Source: Scalindua sp964344685
GTDB taxonomy: Bacteria > Planctomycetota > Brocadiia > Brocadiales > Scalinduaceae
Direction of reading: 5' to 3'
DNA: 64,000 nt
Assembly (NCBI GenBank): GCA_964344685.1
Contig: CAYFOK010000002.1
Location: forward strand, 1-64,000
Below are positions 17,839 through 25,880 of this stretch, in pieces. The notes beneath the pieces are model-generated. The model saw only the letters and a program-made list of their open reading frames with translations, was not told where the DNA came from and made no database searches. The stretch's first letter is position 1, and each line of letters starts with the position of its first letter. The translations under genes and the position numbers were made by a program.

Positions 17839-17867
17839 TTGACACTAACAAACACCTTTGTTTTAAT
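17839..17867 (+). promoter_or_regulatory. Sigma-70 promoter for topA
   Basis: TTGACA at 17839-17844, a 17-base spacer and TTTAAT at 17862-17867. Initiation would fall about 55 bases before the topA ATG. The rest of the 298-bp spacer between the divergent PpiD-like gene and topA is AT-rich with no other feature. Confidence 0.65.
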
Positions 17868-17930
17868 TTTGAACCTTAGTTCAGATGTATTTACATTTTG
17901 AGTTGAAAAAAAAATTATTAGATCATTTCA

Positions 17931-20282
17931 ATGGATAAAAACCTTGTAATAGTAGAGTCACCGGCTAAAGCAAAGACAATTGAAGGTTACCTGGGTAAAG
18001 ATTTTAAAGTACAGTCATGTTTTGGTCATGTCCGGGACCTTCCCAAGACTAATAAAGCTATCGATATAAAAAACGGGTTTCATCCTACATATGAAATCCC
18101 TAAAGAAAAAAAAGACGTTATCAAGGAACTTAAAAAGTCAGCAAAGAAAGCAGAAGTTGTATGGCTGGCAACTGATGATGATCGTGAAGGAGAAGCGATA
18201 TCATGGCATTTGTCTGAAGCGCTTAAATTGGATGAAAAAAATACCCGCAGGATAGTTTTCGGAGAAATAACTAAAAAGGCGATACTAAACGCCATTGAAT
18301 CACCAAGAACAATTGATATAGATCTCGTCAATGCGCAGCAGGCCAGGCGGATACTGGACAGGCTTGTAGGATTTGAATTATCTCCTATTTTATGGAAAAA
18401 AATTCAACGCGGCCTTTCTGCAGGCAGGGTACAGTCTGTTGCCGTAAGAATGGTGGTAGAAAGAGAACGTGAAATTGAGCAATTTAATACTCAGTCGTTC
18501 TTCAAGGTCAGTGCTGAGTTCATGGTTGAGGGCGATAAAGTCTTGAAGGCGGAGTTGTCTGAAAGGTTTTCCTCTGAAAAGGAGGCGATGGAGTTCTTAA
18601 CTAAATGTATCGGGGCAACCTTCTCAATAGATAATCTGGAGAAGAAACCTGGACAGAAGAAACCGGCAGCTCCTTTTACCACTTCTACATTGCAACAGGA
18701 GGCTAGCCTTAAACTGGGTTTCTCCGTTGCACAGACCATGACCCTGGCTCAACGTTTATATGAATCGGGTAAGATCACCTATATGAGGACAGATTCTGTC
18801 AGCCTTTCAGAATTAGCGTTAGAAAATGCGGCAAAAGAAATAGTTTCTGCATATGGCGCCGAATATTCAGAAACAAGGCAATATACATCCAAGTCCAGCT
18901 CTGCTCAGGAAGCTCATGAAGCCATAAGGCCTACTGAATTTTCGGATAAAAGTGCAGGTGGTGACAGGAATCAGACGCGCCTTTATGAGTTGATATGGAA
19001 AAGGGCAATTGCATCGCAAATGGCTAATGCACGAATAGAGAAGACCACTGCGACAATCAGTATTTCAACTGTTCCTCAGACCATGAAAGCAACAGGTGAG
19101 GTGATAACATTTGAAGGGTTCCTAAAGGTTTACCTTGAGTCAGCTGTTGATGAAAAGGAAGACGAGGAGAGCAAAGGAATTTTACCGCCTCTAAAGGTTG
19201 GGCAGGTACTCAACCTTGACAAAATGAAGGCGGTTGAAAGGTTTACGAGGCCCCCTGCAAGGTTTACAGAAGCAAGCCTTGTTAAGAAACTTGAGGAAAT
19301 GGGTATTGGCAGACCATCCACCTATGCTCCTACTATTTCTACCATACAAAAAAGAGGATATGTACTTAAAGAAAACAGAGATGGTCGGGAAAGGCAGTAT
19401 CTGGAAATGATCCTGGCAAACAGCGAAGTTAATTCTTTCACAAGAAAGGAAATAACAGGTGCCGAAAAATCCAAACTGTTTCCGACAGATGTTGCCAGGA
19501 TAGTTAACGACTTTCTGGTAAAAAATTTTTCAAGAGTTACTGACTACTCGTTTACTGCTTCCATAGAAAAGGAGTTTGATGATATTGCTACCGGAAAGCT
19601 GGAATGGGATAAAATGATAGGTGCGTTTTATGGAAGCTTTCACGAAAAGGTAGAGGCTACTGATGCAATAGATCGGTCAGAGGTAGACACCTCAAGAGAA
19701 CTTGGTAAGGACCCTAAAACAGGGAGGACCCTGTTGGTCAGGTTGGGGCCATACGGCCCTATGGCTCAAATCGGAACCACTGAGGAGCTTGGCGAAGAAG
19801 AGAAACCTAAATATGCAGGTCTGCTTAAGGGGCAGTTGTTGGAATCTATCACATTTGAGGAAGCCCTAAACTTATTTAAATTACCGAGAGAAGTTGGAAC
19901 GTATGAAGACAAAGTAATTACTGCTGCAATCGGCAGGTTTGGGCCGTATATTAGACACGACGGCAAATTTGTTTCGTTAACCGGTGATGATGATCCCTAT
20001 ACCGTCGAGCAAGACAGGGCCATTGAATTAATCGAAGCCAAGCGTAAAGCTGATGCAGAAAAATTCATCAAGTCATTTGACGAAAATCCTGAAGTGCAAG
20101 TGTTAAACGGCAGGTACGGGCCATACATAAAAATGGGGAAAAAGAATGTCAAAATACCTAAGGATATAGAACCTAAAGACCTGACCCTAAAAGAGTGCCT
20201 CGATCTTGCCGAAAAAACTCCTGAAAGGAAAGCAAGGGGAGGTAAAAGAAAACCAAAATCTGTTACTAAAAAGAAGAAGTAA
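17931..20282 (+). CDS. topA: DNA topoisomerase I (type IA)
   Basis: A 783-residue enzyme relaxing negative supercoils. The TOPRIM domain starts with LVIVESPAKAKTIEGYLG and has the acidic DDDREGEAI triad. The active-site tyrosine lies in SGKITYMRTDSVSLS (about residue 280); GIGRPSTYAPTISTIQKRGY is also present. The C-terminus carries topoisomerase repeat units (GPYGPMAQIG, GRFGPYIRHDGKFVSL, GRYGPYIKMGKKN) and a basic tail, with no cysteine zinc ribbons. That matches the zinc-free C-terminal type found in many phyla. It converges on htrA with a 28-bp gap. Confidence 0.97.
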   Translation: MDKNLVIVESPAKAKTIEGYLGKDFKVQSCFGHVRDLPKTNKAIDIKNGFHPTYEIPKEKKDVIKELKKSAKKAEVVWLATDDDREGEAISWHLSEALKLDEKNTRRIVFGEITKKAILNAIESPRTIDIDLVNAQQARRILDRLVGFELSPILWKKIQRGLSAGRVQSVAVRMVVEREREIEQFNTQSFFKVSAEFMVEGDKVLKAELSERFSSEKEAMEFLTKCIGATFSIDNLEKKPGQKKPAAPFTTSTLQQEASLKLGFSVAQTMTLAQRLYESGKITYMRTDSVSLSELALENAAKEIVSAYGAEYSETRQYTSKSSSAQEAHEAIRPTEFSDKSAGGDRNQTRLYELIWKRAIASQMANARIEKTTATISISTVPQTMKATGEVITFEGFLKVYLESAVDEKEDEESKGILPPLKVGQVLNLDKMKAVERFTRPPARFTEASLVKKLEEMGIGRPSTYAPTISTIQKRGYVLKENRDGRERQYLEMILANSEVNSFTRKEITGAEKSKLFPTDVARIVNDFLVKNFSRVTDYSFTASIEKEFDDIATGKLEWDKMIGAFYGSFHEKVEATDAIDRSEVDTSRELGKDPKTGRTLLVRLGPYGPMAQIGTTEELGEEEKPKYAGLLKGQLLESITFEEALNLFKLPREVGTYEDKVITAAIGRFGPYIRHDGKFVSLTGDDDPYTVEQDRAIELIEAKRKADAEKFIKSFDENPEVQVLNGRYGPYIKMGKKNVKIPKDIEPKDLTLKECLDLAEKTPERKARGGKRKPKSVTKKKK

Positions 20283-20310
20283 GCAGTTTTTGAGCATACC
20301 AAAAAAAATT

Positions 20311-21798
20311 CTAATACTTTAAGGTGACATAACCCTTTGATCTGATCAAAATGGTAACGGATACGCCTGTATCTATAAATCCTTTCAATACTGACTGAAA
20401 TTCACTGGCAGTATTAACATTGCTGGAGCCAACTCTTAATATTATGTCACCGGGTAAAATACCCGCCCTCTCTGCCGGACTATTACTAACAACGTGTCTT
20501 ACAAGTACTCCATTTTCTCCGGCTTCCGGAGGCAGGTTTTCTACCGCTAAACCCACGTAGAGGCTGGTTTGTCCGATAAGCTTTCTGACCGTTAAATACT
20601 TACGACCAGACATGTTTTCAGGTTGTTCATCAATATTGATTGTCAGGAAATTTTCTTTTTTGTTACGAACGACTGTTACTGCTACATCGCTGTCGACCTT
20701 CGAAACTCTTATGGCTTTCTGCAAATCGTCTATATTACTGATTTTGCGTCCGCCAAACTCAATGATAACGTCGCCGGGAAGAATGTTTCCTTTTGAGGCA
20801 GGTGTATCCTGCCACACCTCGGATATGAAAGCGCCTTTGTCTGAGTCGAGCTGGAACTCTCTTAATACATCGCTTTTACTGTCCAGGTTCAAATATGCGG
20901 CCAGACTGTCATTGATGTCCTGAAGTCCAACACCAAGATAACCTCTTACAACCCTGCCATTTTCAATAAGGCCTGAAATAACCTCGTTTGCAATATCCAT
21001 GGAAATTGCAAACCCGACTCCCTGAAATCCTCCTGTACGTGTTGCTATAGCAGAATTAACACCGATAATCTCACCGCGCAGATTGACCAGTGGACCACCA
21101 CTGTTACCAGGATTAATCGCAGCATCTGTCTGAATAAAATCTTCATATGCAAAAGGTTTGGCAAATGGGGTAATGTGCGTTCTTCCTATTGCGCTTACTA
21201 TACCAGCGGAAACTGTCTGGCTGTATCCAAATGGATTGCCGATGGCAATGACCCAGTCCCCAACCTTTACACTTTTCGGATCGCCAAGAACGGCTTCTCT
21301 GAGATCTTCACACTCAATCTTTAAAATTGCCAGATCTGTATTTGGGTCCTGTCCAATTATAGCAGCGTCATATTTGTCTCCATTATGCGTAGTTACAGTA
21401 ATTTTTCCGTTTTCAAAACCATTTACAACATGATAATTGGTAAGTATATACCCTTCTTTTTTTATTACAATTCCGGAACCAAAACTTGGCTTGTTAGAAT
21501 TATGAGGTTTGTTACTTTCACTGTCAGGAGAGTTATAAAAGTCACCCCCTTCTTCGTGGGGGTTTGTATGTGTGCCGTAAGCACCTTCTGCTACAATGCT
21601 CACAACTGAAGGTGCTACAAGGCGAGATACTTTCTGGAAAATCCGTACAAACGGGTTTGCAATCTTTTCCAATTCTAGAATATCTTTTCTTAATTCATCG
21701 ACTTCGCTACCAGTACATACTCTCTGGCTGGGGAAAAGTAAAAAAACAAGAGAAATTATTATTTTAACAATCAATAACCTTGAAAAGTTTACGTACAT
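20311..21798 (-). CDS. HtrA/DegP-like periplasmic serine protease with two PDZ domains
   Basis: A 495-residue Do-type protease. N-terminal hydrophobic signal segment (IIISLVFLLFPSQRVCTG). The trypsin-like domain has the triad histidine in ILTNYHVVNG, aspartate in NTDLAILKIE and serine in GNSGGPLVN. Two PDZ domains follow (GYLGVGLQDIN with a PGDVIIEFGG core; then YVGLAVENLP with PGDIILRVGS). A linker of about 20 histidine/asparagine/serine-rich residues before the protease domain is longer than usual. It degrades or refolds damaged envelope proteins, complementing the CtpA-like and PpiD-like proteins nearby. Confidence 0.94.
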   Translation of the reverse strand: MYVNFSRLLIVKIIISLVFLLFPSQRVCTGSEVDELRKDILELEKIANPFVRIFQKVSRLVAPSVVSIVAEGAYGTHTNPHEEGGDFYNSPDSESNKPHNSNKPSFGSGIVIKKEGYILTNYHVVNGFENGKITVTTHNGDKYDAAIIGQDPNTDLAILKIECEDLREAVLGDPKSVKVGDWVIAIGNPFGYSQTVSAGIVSAIGRTHITPFAKPFAYEDFIQTDAAINPGNSGGPLVNLRGEIIGVNSAIATRTGGFQGVGFAISMDIANEVISGLIENGRVVRGYLGVGLQDINDSLAAYLNLDSKSDVLREFQLDSDKGAFISEVWQDTPASKGNILPGDVIIEFGGRKISNIDDLQKAIRVSKVDSDVAVTVVRNKKENFLTINIDEQPENMSGRKYLTVRKLIGQTSLYVGLAVENLPPEAGENGVLVRHVVSNSPAERAGILPGDIILRVGSSNVNTASEFQSVLKGFIDTGVSVTILIRSKGYVTLKY

Positions 21799-21963
21799 AA
21801 TACATAAAATTGTATCAAAAAAACCGCCTTTTACAACAAAATCATTTGATTTTCAAGTTGGCATTGATACTATTATGAGCAGTTAAGTTGTATCACTGCA
21901 TTGTCTAACTTAAATGTTTTTGACCAGTTTCGATATACCAGACAGGAACGGCAGAAAGCTAAT

Positions 21964-22743
21964 ATGAAAAAAGGTAAACTTGTTGTTGTTGAAGGAACCG
22001 ACGGGAGCGGTAAAACTGTACAAACCGGCCTCCTGTTGAAAAGACTGTTGAAAGAAGGCTATCAGGTACAAATGACAGATTTTCCGCAATACGGAAAATC
22101 GTTCTTTGCACATATGATAGAAAAATATTTGAAAGGTGAATTCGGCTGGCCTCAGGATTTGAGAGATCATCTTAAAAAGCATCCACGTCTCATAGAAAAA
22201 AGTTCTACATCCGGCAATGACAGATCTGTTTATCTTGAATCGAGACCTGATGAGGTTAATCCTTATCTCACTTCCCTTCTTTATGCGGGAGATAGGTGGG
22301 AGGCAAAAAACCAAATGTACAAATGGCTGGAGGAAGGGAGTGTAGTTATATCCAATCGTTATGTATGCTCAAATATGGCTCATCAAGGAGCGAAGATCTG
22401 TGATGTTGTAGAACGGAAAAAATTTTATAAGTGGATTGAAACACTTGAACATGAAGTGTACGCTGTTCCGAAAGCGGACCTTACTGTTTATCTACATGTT
22501 CCGATAGAAATTTCCAGAGTGTTGATTAAAACCAGATTAAGAGAATCAGAAGGCTTGAAATCAAAAATGGATTTACATGAAGATGACATCGAATATCTGA
22601 AAAGAGTCAGTGATGCATATGTTGAACTGGCTGCCAGTGATAGTAGCTGGTGTACGATAGAATGTGCGGAAAACAATCAAATAAAATCTAAGGATACCAT
22701 CTCAGAAGAGATCTGGCATGTGGTAGGCAGTATTTTAAATTAG
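21964..22743 (+). CDS. tmk: Thymidylate kinase (dTMP kinase) family protein
   Basis: A P-loop kinase with VVVEGTDGSGKTVQTGLLL at the N-terminus, the substrate-binding DFPQYGKSFFAHMIEKYL segment, an SNRYVCSNMAHQGAK segment resembling the family DRY motif, and a lid region. It phosphorylates dTMP to dTDP. At 259 residues from the ATG at 21964 it is longer than the E. coli enzyme (213) and resembles a longer, divergent type. The frame is open upstream to a TTG at 21901, but the P-loop position favours the ATG. Confidence 0.85.
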   Translation: MKKGKLVVVEGTDGSGKTVQTGLLLKRLLKEGYQVQMTDFPQYGKSFFAHMIEKYLKGEFGWPQDLRDHLKKHPRLIEKSSTSGNDRSVYLESRPDEVNPYLTSLLYAGDRWEAKNQMYKWLEEGSVVISNRYVCSNMAHQGAKICDVVERKKFYKWIETLEHEVYAVPKADLTVYLHVPIEISRVLIKTRLRESEGLKSKMDLHEDDIEYLKRVSDAYVELAASDSSWCTIECAENNQIKSKDTISEEIWHVVGSILN

Positions 22744-22826
22744 TGCTTTCTGCAGACCTTGAAGGTAGACATGTAAGTCGTTTATTGATAAATACTAAAA
22801 AACCTTAATCATCGGAAAATCTATTC

Positions 22827-22856
22827 TTGACATGTTATATGGCAATAAACTAAAAT
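22827..22856 (+). promoter_or_regulatory. Sigma-70 promoter for the hemerythrin gene
   Basis: TTGACA at 22827-22832 and TAAAAT at 22851-22856 with an 18-base spacer. The transcript reaches an AAGGAGG ribosome binding site (22897-22903) and a TTG start at 22910. Confidence 0.6.
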
Positions 22857-22909
22857 ACAGGGCTTAAAGTTACAGTAAATGAAATTAGATACGTATAAGG
22901 AGGATTTTT

Positions 22910-23698
22910 TTGGAAAATATATTGAATAAAGACATAAGGGCAGTTATAGATCAATATCCTGAAGTCGGTCGCATCCTGGAAGAATACGGTATTGGCTGCG
23001 CCCCATGTTCTGTCGGAAGCTGTCTGGTTAGTGACGTTGTGGGGATCCATGGTCTCGACCCACAATCAGAGGCCACTTTGATGTATAAAATAGAAAAAGC
23101 GATTTACCCGGATAGAGATATTCCGGAACCTAAGGTGGACTTGTCAAAAGTAGTCCCGAAAGAGATAAATTATTCTCCAGCGGTAAAAAATCTCGTGGAT
23201 GAGCATGTGCTGATTAAACGGCTACTGGCCTTAATACCTTCCATTACAGACTTTGTTGAAAACAGTGAAACTGTGGATAAAGATCTTATTATGGATTGTA
23301 TTGATTTTATACGAGGTTATGCTGATAAATTCCATCATATGAAGGAAGAAGATATCCTTTTTAAATATGTTGATGAACAATCTGAGATAATTAGGGTTAT
23401 GTACGAGGATCATGTCACCGGCAGGAACCATGTAAAAAATGTTGTTGAAGGTGCCGAAAGCGGAAACAAGGCCCAGATCAAAGAACATTTAAATGGATAC
23501 AGAGATTTACTGACTCAGCATATAAAGAAGGAAGATGAAATCCTGTATCCATGGATAGAACGTCAAATGTCTGATACGCAGATTGGAGAACTGTTCCAGA
23601 GGTGTAGTGCGGCAGATGCATCAGTTGGAGATGAGCTGCCGAGGAAATATGAAAAATTTATAATTGATTTAGAAGAAAAATTTGCAAAGGAGAATTAA
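22910..23698 (+). CDS. Hemerythrin-domain protein with N-terminal DUF1858/ScdA-like domain
   Basis: A 262-residue protein. The first 60 residues (YPEVGRILEEYGIGCAPC) resemble the small DUF1858/ScdA N-terminal domain with a CxPC motif. From about residue 100 there is a four-helix HHE hemerythrin domain, with iron ligand candidates in DEHVLIKRLL, FHHMKEEDILF, EDHVTGRNH and QHIKKEDEILYPW. Such proteins sense or store oxygen or nitric oxide, or repair iron-sulfur centres (ScdA/YtfE). The start is TTG at 22910, supported by AAGGAGG six bases upstream. The next gene starts two bases after the stop and likely works with it. Confidence 0.88.
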   Translation: MENILNKDIRAVIDQYPEVGRILEEYGIGCAPCSVGSCLVSDVVGIHGLDPQSEATLMYKIEKAIYPDRDIPEPKVDLSKVVPKEINYSPAVKNLVDEHVLIKRLLALIPSITDFVENSETVDKDLIMDCIDFIRGYADKFHHMKEEDILFKYVDEQSEIIRVMYEDHVTGRNHVKNVVEGAESGNKAQIKEHLNGYRDLLTQHIKKEDEILYPWIERQMSDTQIGELFQRCSAADASVGDELPRKYEKFIIDLEEKFAKEN

Positions 23699-23700
23699 TA

Positions 23701-24168
23701 ATGAGTGATTGCTGCCCGGGATCAAAAACAATGGATTTTAGTGAAAACGATGAACAAGGGGAAAACGAAACAGGTGCGCGCCAATCTCAGCTGAAACAAT
23801 GGCCTATCCAGTTACACCTGGTTTCTCCACAGGCACCTTATTTTCAGGAGAAAGATATTTTACTTGCTGCAGACTGTGTGCCTTTTGCATTGGCAGATTT
23901 CCATAAGGATCATCTTAAAGGGAAAAGCCTTGCTATTGGTTGCCCAAAACTGGATTCAGATCAGGAAATATATGTAGATAAAATTGCTGCTTTGATTGAT
24001 GAATCCAAGATCAATACTTTAACCGTTATGATCATGCAGGTACCATGCTGTATGGGGCTGTCTCAGATTGCGAAATCTGGTGCAGAAAAGGCTACACGTA
24101 AGATACCGATCAAACAGGTTGTTGTAGGTGTAGAAGGCGGACAAGTCTTATCTGAAGAATGGCTTTAA
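23701..24168 (+). CDS. Iron-sulfur-protein-associated domain protein, short form lacking the ferredoxin part
   Basis: A 155-residue protein with the family string SQLKQWPIQLHLVSP, a central DILLAADCVPFAL and IGCPKLDS, and a PCCMGL motif. This region normally follows an N-terminal 4Fe-4S ferredoxin domain in longer homologues found beside hemerythrin, Hcp or CRP genes. Here only a CCPGS motif precedes it. The remaining cysteines (CC, C, C, CC) could still bind a cluster. A GGAG ribosome binding site lies close to the ATG, with two bases between genes, so it is translationally tied to the hemerythrin gene. Function unknown; redox or nitric-oxide defence is inferred. Confidence 0.75.
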   Translation: MSDCCPGSKTMDFSENDEQGENETGARQSQLKQWPIQLHLVSPQAPYFQEKDILLAADCVPFALADFHKDHLKGKSLAIGCPKLDSDQEIYVDKIAALIDESKINTLTVMIMQVPCCMGLSQIAKSGAEKATRKIPIKQVVVGVEGGQVLSEEWL

Positions 24169-24200
24169 AGGTTTGTGCTAACTTTTAAAATATAAAAATT

Positions 24201-24234
24201 CCCTGGGAGGTCAAGTGCTTCTCAGGGTTTTTTT
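24201..24234 (+). terminator. Rho-independent terminator after the hemerythrin operon
   Basis: Arms CCCTGGGAGG (24201-24210) and CTTCTCAGGG (24218-24227) pair over ten positions including two G-U pairs, followed by a run of seven T. Confidence 0.9.
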
Positions 24235-24454
24235 ATTGATTTTTCTTAATATACAAGAGAACAATACAAGCCAAAGCCGATTCATATATTATTCTCAAAA
24301 TCTCTTTCGTTGGCACTTTATATAATTTTAGAATTTCCCTGAATATGTAACTTCCATCATAAACATGAAACAATCCTGTGAAAAACAATAAACAAAGATA
24401 AAATAGTGTGTATGAAAATATATCTTGACGGTTATCAATAATATATGCTGAAAG

Positions 24455-25375
24455 ATGGATGAATTCTCTTTTATAAAATGGATAAGAAGTAATCTGAAAA
24501 AAGATAAGAATATCATCATTGGTATCGGTGATGATTGTGCGTCTATCAGGGTAAATGGTGATAAGATGTTAATTGTCACCACGGATATGCTGGTAGAAGG
24601 TACTCACTTTGACCTTAAAAAACATACACCCGGAGAAATAGGAAGCAAGTCTATTGCCTGTAGTATCAGTGATATTGCTGCTATGGGCTGTTCAGCAAAA
24701 TATGCTGTAGTTTCAATCTGTTTCCCTTACGAAACTAAGACAAAATTTGCCAAAGAACTGTACCTTGGTATTAAGGAAATGGCTGATGCTTACAATATTA
24801 AAATTATAGGTGGGGATATTGTCAGCAGTAAAAAGACAGTGGTTATCAACGTGACGATGTACGGCAAAGACGAAGGACTGAAAACCATCTCCCGCTCTGG
24901 TGCTGAGGAGGGGGATGCCATAATGATAACTGGTGCATTAGGCGGGTCAATATTAGGGAAGCATATCACGTTTAAACCGCGTCTGAAAGAAGGCCTGTTG
25001 CTGAATAAGAAATTTAATATAAATTCTATGATAGATGTTAGTGACGGCCTGACGGCAGATCTGGGTCACATTCTTGATGAGAGTGGGGTAGGTGCTATTT
25101 TATATGAAGATGAAATACCGATATCTGCAGATGCAAAGAGGCTGGCACGTAAGACCGGGTTATCAGCTCTCCATCATGCACTTCATGATGGAGAGGATTA
25201 CGAACTGCTTTTTACTCTTTCTGATAAAGAGTCAGAAAAACTTTTAGCTTCCAGAACTTTTCCTGCACTGGTGTCAAAGATAGGCCATATAAACAAATTA
25301 AAAGGAATCAGAATGCAGGGCACAAACGGTAAGTTAAGGAAAATAAAACCTGTAGGGTATAAACATTTTAAATAA
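24455..25375 (+). CDS. thiL: Thiamine-monophosphate kinase
   Basis: A 306-residue PurM-like ATP-dependent kinase that makes thiamine diphosphate from thiamine monophosphate. Motifs: GIGDDCASIR, TTDMLVEGTHFDL, the ACSISDIAAMG segment, IIGGDIVSSKK, MIDVSDGLTADLGHI and HDGEDYELLFT. Full length. It heads a plus-strand cluster with tsaE and mutL. No TPP riboswitch was seen in the preceding 200 bp. Confidence 0.95.
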   Translation: MDEFSFIKWIRSNLKKDKNIIIGIGDDCASIRVNGDKMLIVTTDMLVEGTHFDLKKHTPGEIGSKSIACSISDIAAMGCSAKYAVVSICFPYETKTKFAKELYLGIKEMADAYNIKIIGGDIVSSKKTVVINVTMYGKDEGLKTISRSGAEEGDAIMITGALGGSILGKHITFKPRLKEGLLLNKKFNINSMIDVSDGLTADLGHILDESGVGAILYEDEIPISADAKRLARKTGLSALHHALHDGEDYELLFTLSDKESEKLLASRTFPALVSKIGHINKLKGIRMQGTNGKLRKIKPVGYKHFK

Positions 25376-25382
25376 AAAAAAT

Positions 25383-25880
25383 ATTATTATTTCAGATAAT
25401 TCCGTCGATATTGAAACCGGAGAGCTTGAGCAGACAATCGAGTTTGGCCGGTTAATAGGCTCTCTCCTCAGGTCAGGTGACGTAGTAGCGCTTATTGGTC
25501 AATTGGGTGCCGGCAAAACACATTTTGTAAAGGGGATTGCAGAGGGCCAGGGTGTGGAGGATAGAAAGGTAGTCACAAGCCCGAGCTATGTGATAGTTAA
25601 GCAATATATGGGTAGGCTGCCGATTTACCATTTCGATGCATACAGGTTGAAATCAGCTGATGAAATGTATGATATTGACTGTATGGGATTTTTCTGGGGT
25701 AAAGGTATATCAATTATTGAATGGGCGGATAAAGTGATAGAATGTCTGCCGGATGAGTTCATAAAAATTACCATTAAGATAGAGGAAGAGACATTACGAG
25801 TTATCAATGTGTCTTATAAGGGAGAGAGATATAGAAAATTTATGGGAGATATGAAGGAGAAGGTTAGGTGCCTAGAATAA
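25383..25880 (+). CDS. tsaE: tRNA threonylcarbamoyladenosine biosynthesis ATPase TsaE (non-standard start)
   Basis: The Walker A motif GQLGAGKTHFVKGIA, the Walker B-like HFDAYRL and the SIIEWADKV motif identify TsaE, the ATPase that powers t6A synthesis by TsaD/TsaB. The N-terminal strand and helix (ETGELEQTIEFGRLIGSLLR) are encoded in frame upstream of the P-loop. Between the upstream stop at 25353-25355 and the P-loop there is no ATG, GTG or TTG; only ATA (25359) or ATT (25383, 25386, 25389) could start. I use ATT 25383, eight bases after the thiL stop. A TTG at 25503 lies inside the P-loop and would give a broken protein. The 3' end overlaps mutL by 13 bp. Confidence 0.85.
   Translation: MIISDNSVDIETGELEQTIEFGRLIGSLLRSGDVVALIGQLGAGKTHFVKGIAEGQGVEDRKVVTSPSYVIVKQYMGRLPIYHFDAYRLKSADEMYDIDCMGFFWGKGISIIEWADKVIECLPDEFIKITIKIEEETLRVINVSYKGERYRKFMGDMKEKVRCLE

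Noticed and set aside
24241..24454. Possible TPP riboswitch before thiL
   Set aside because: No CTGAGA or ACCTGAT-type core is present; the region is simply AT-rich.
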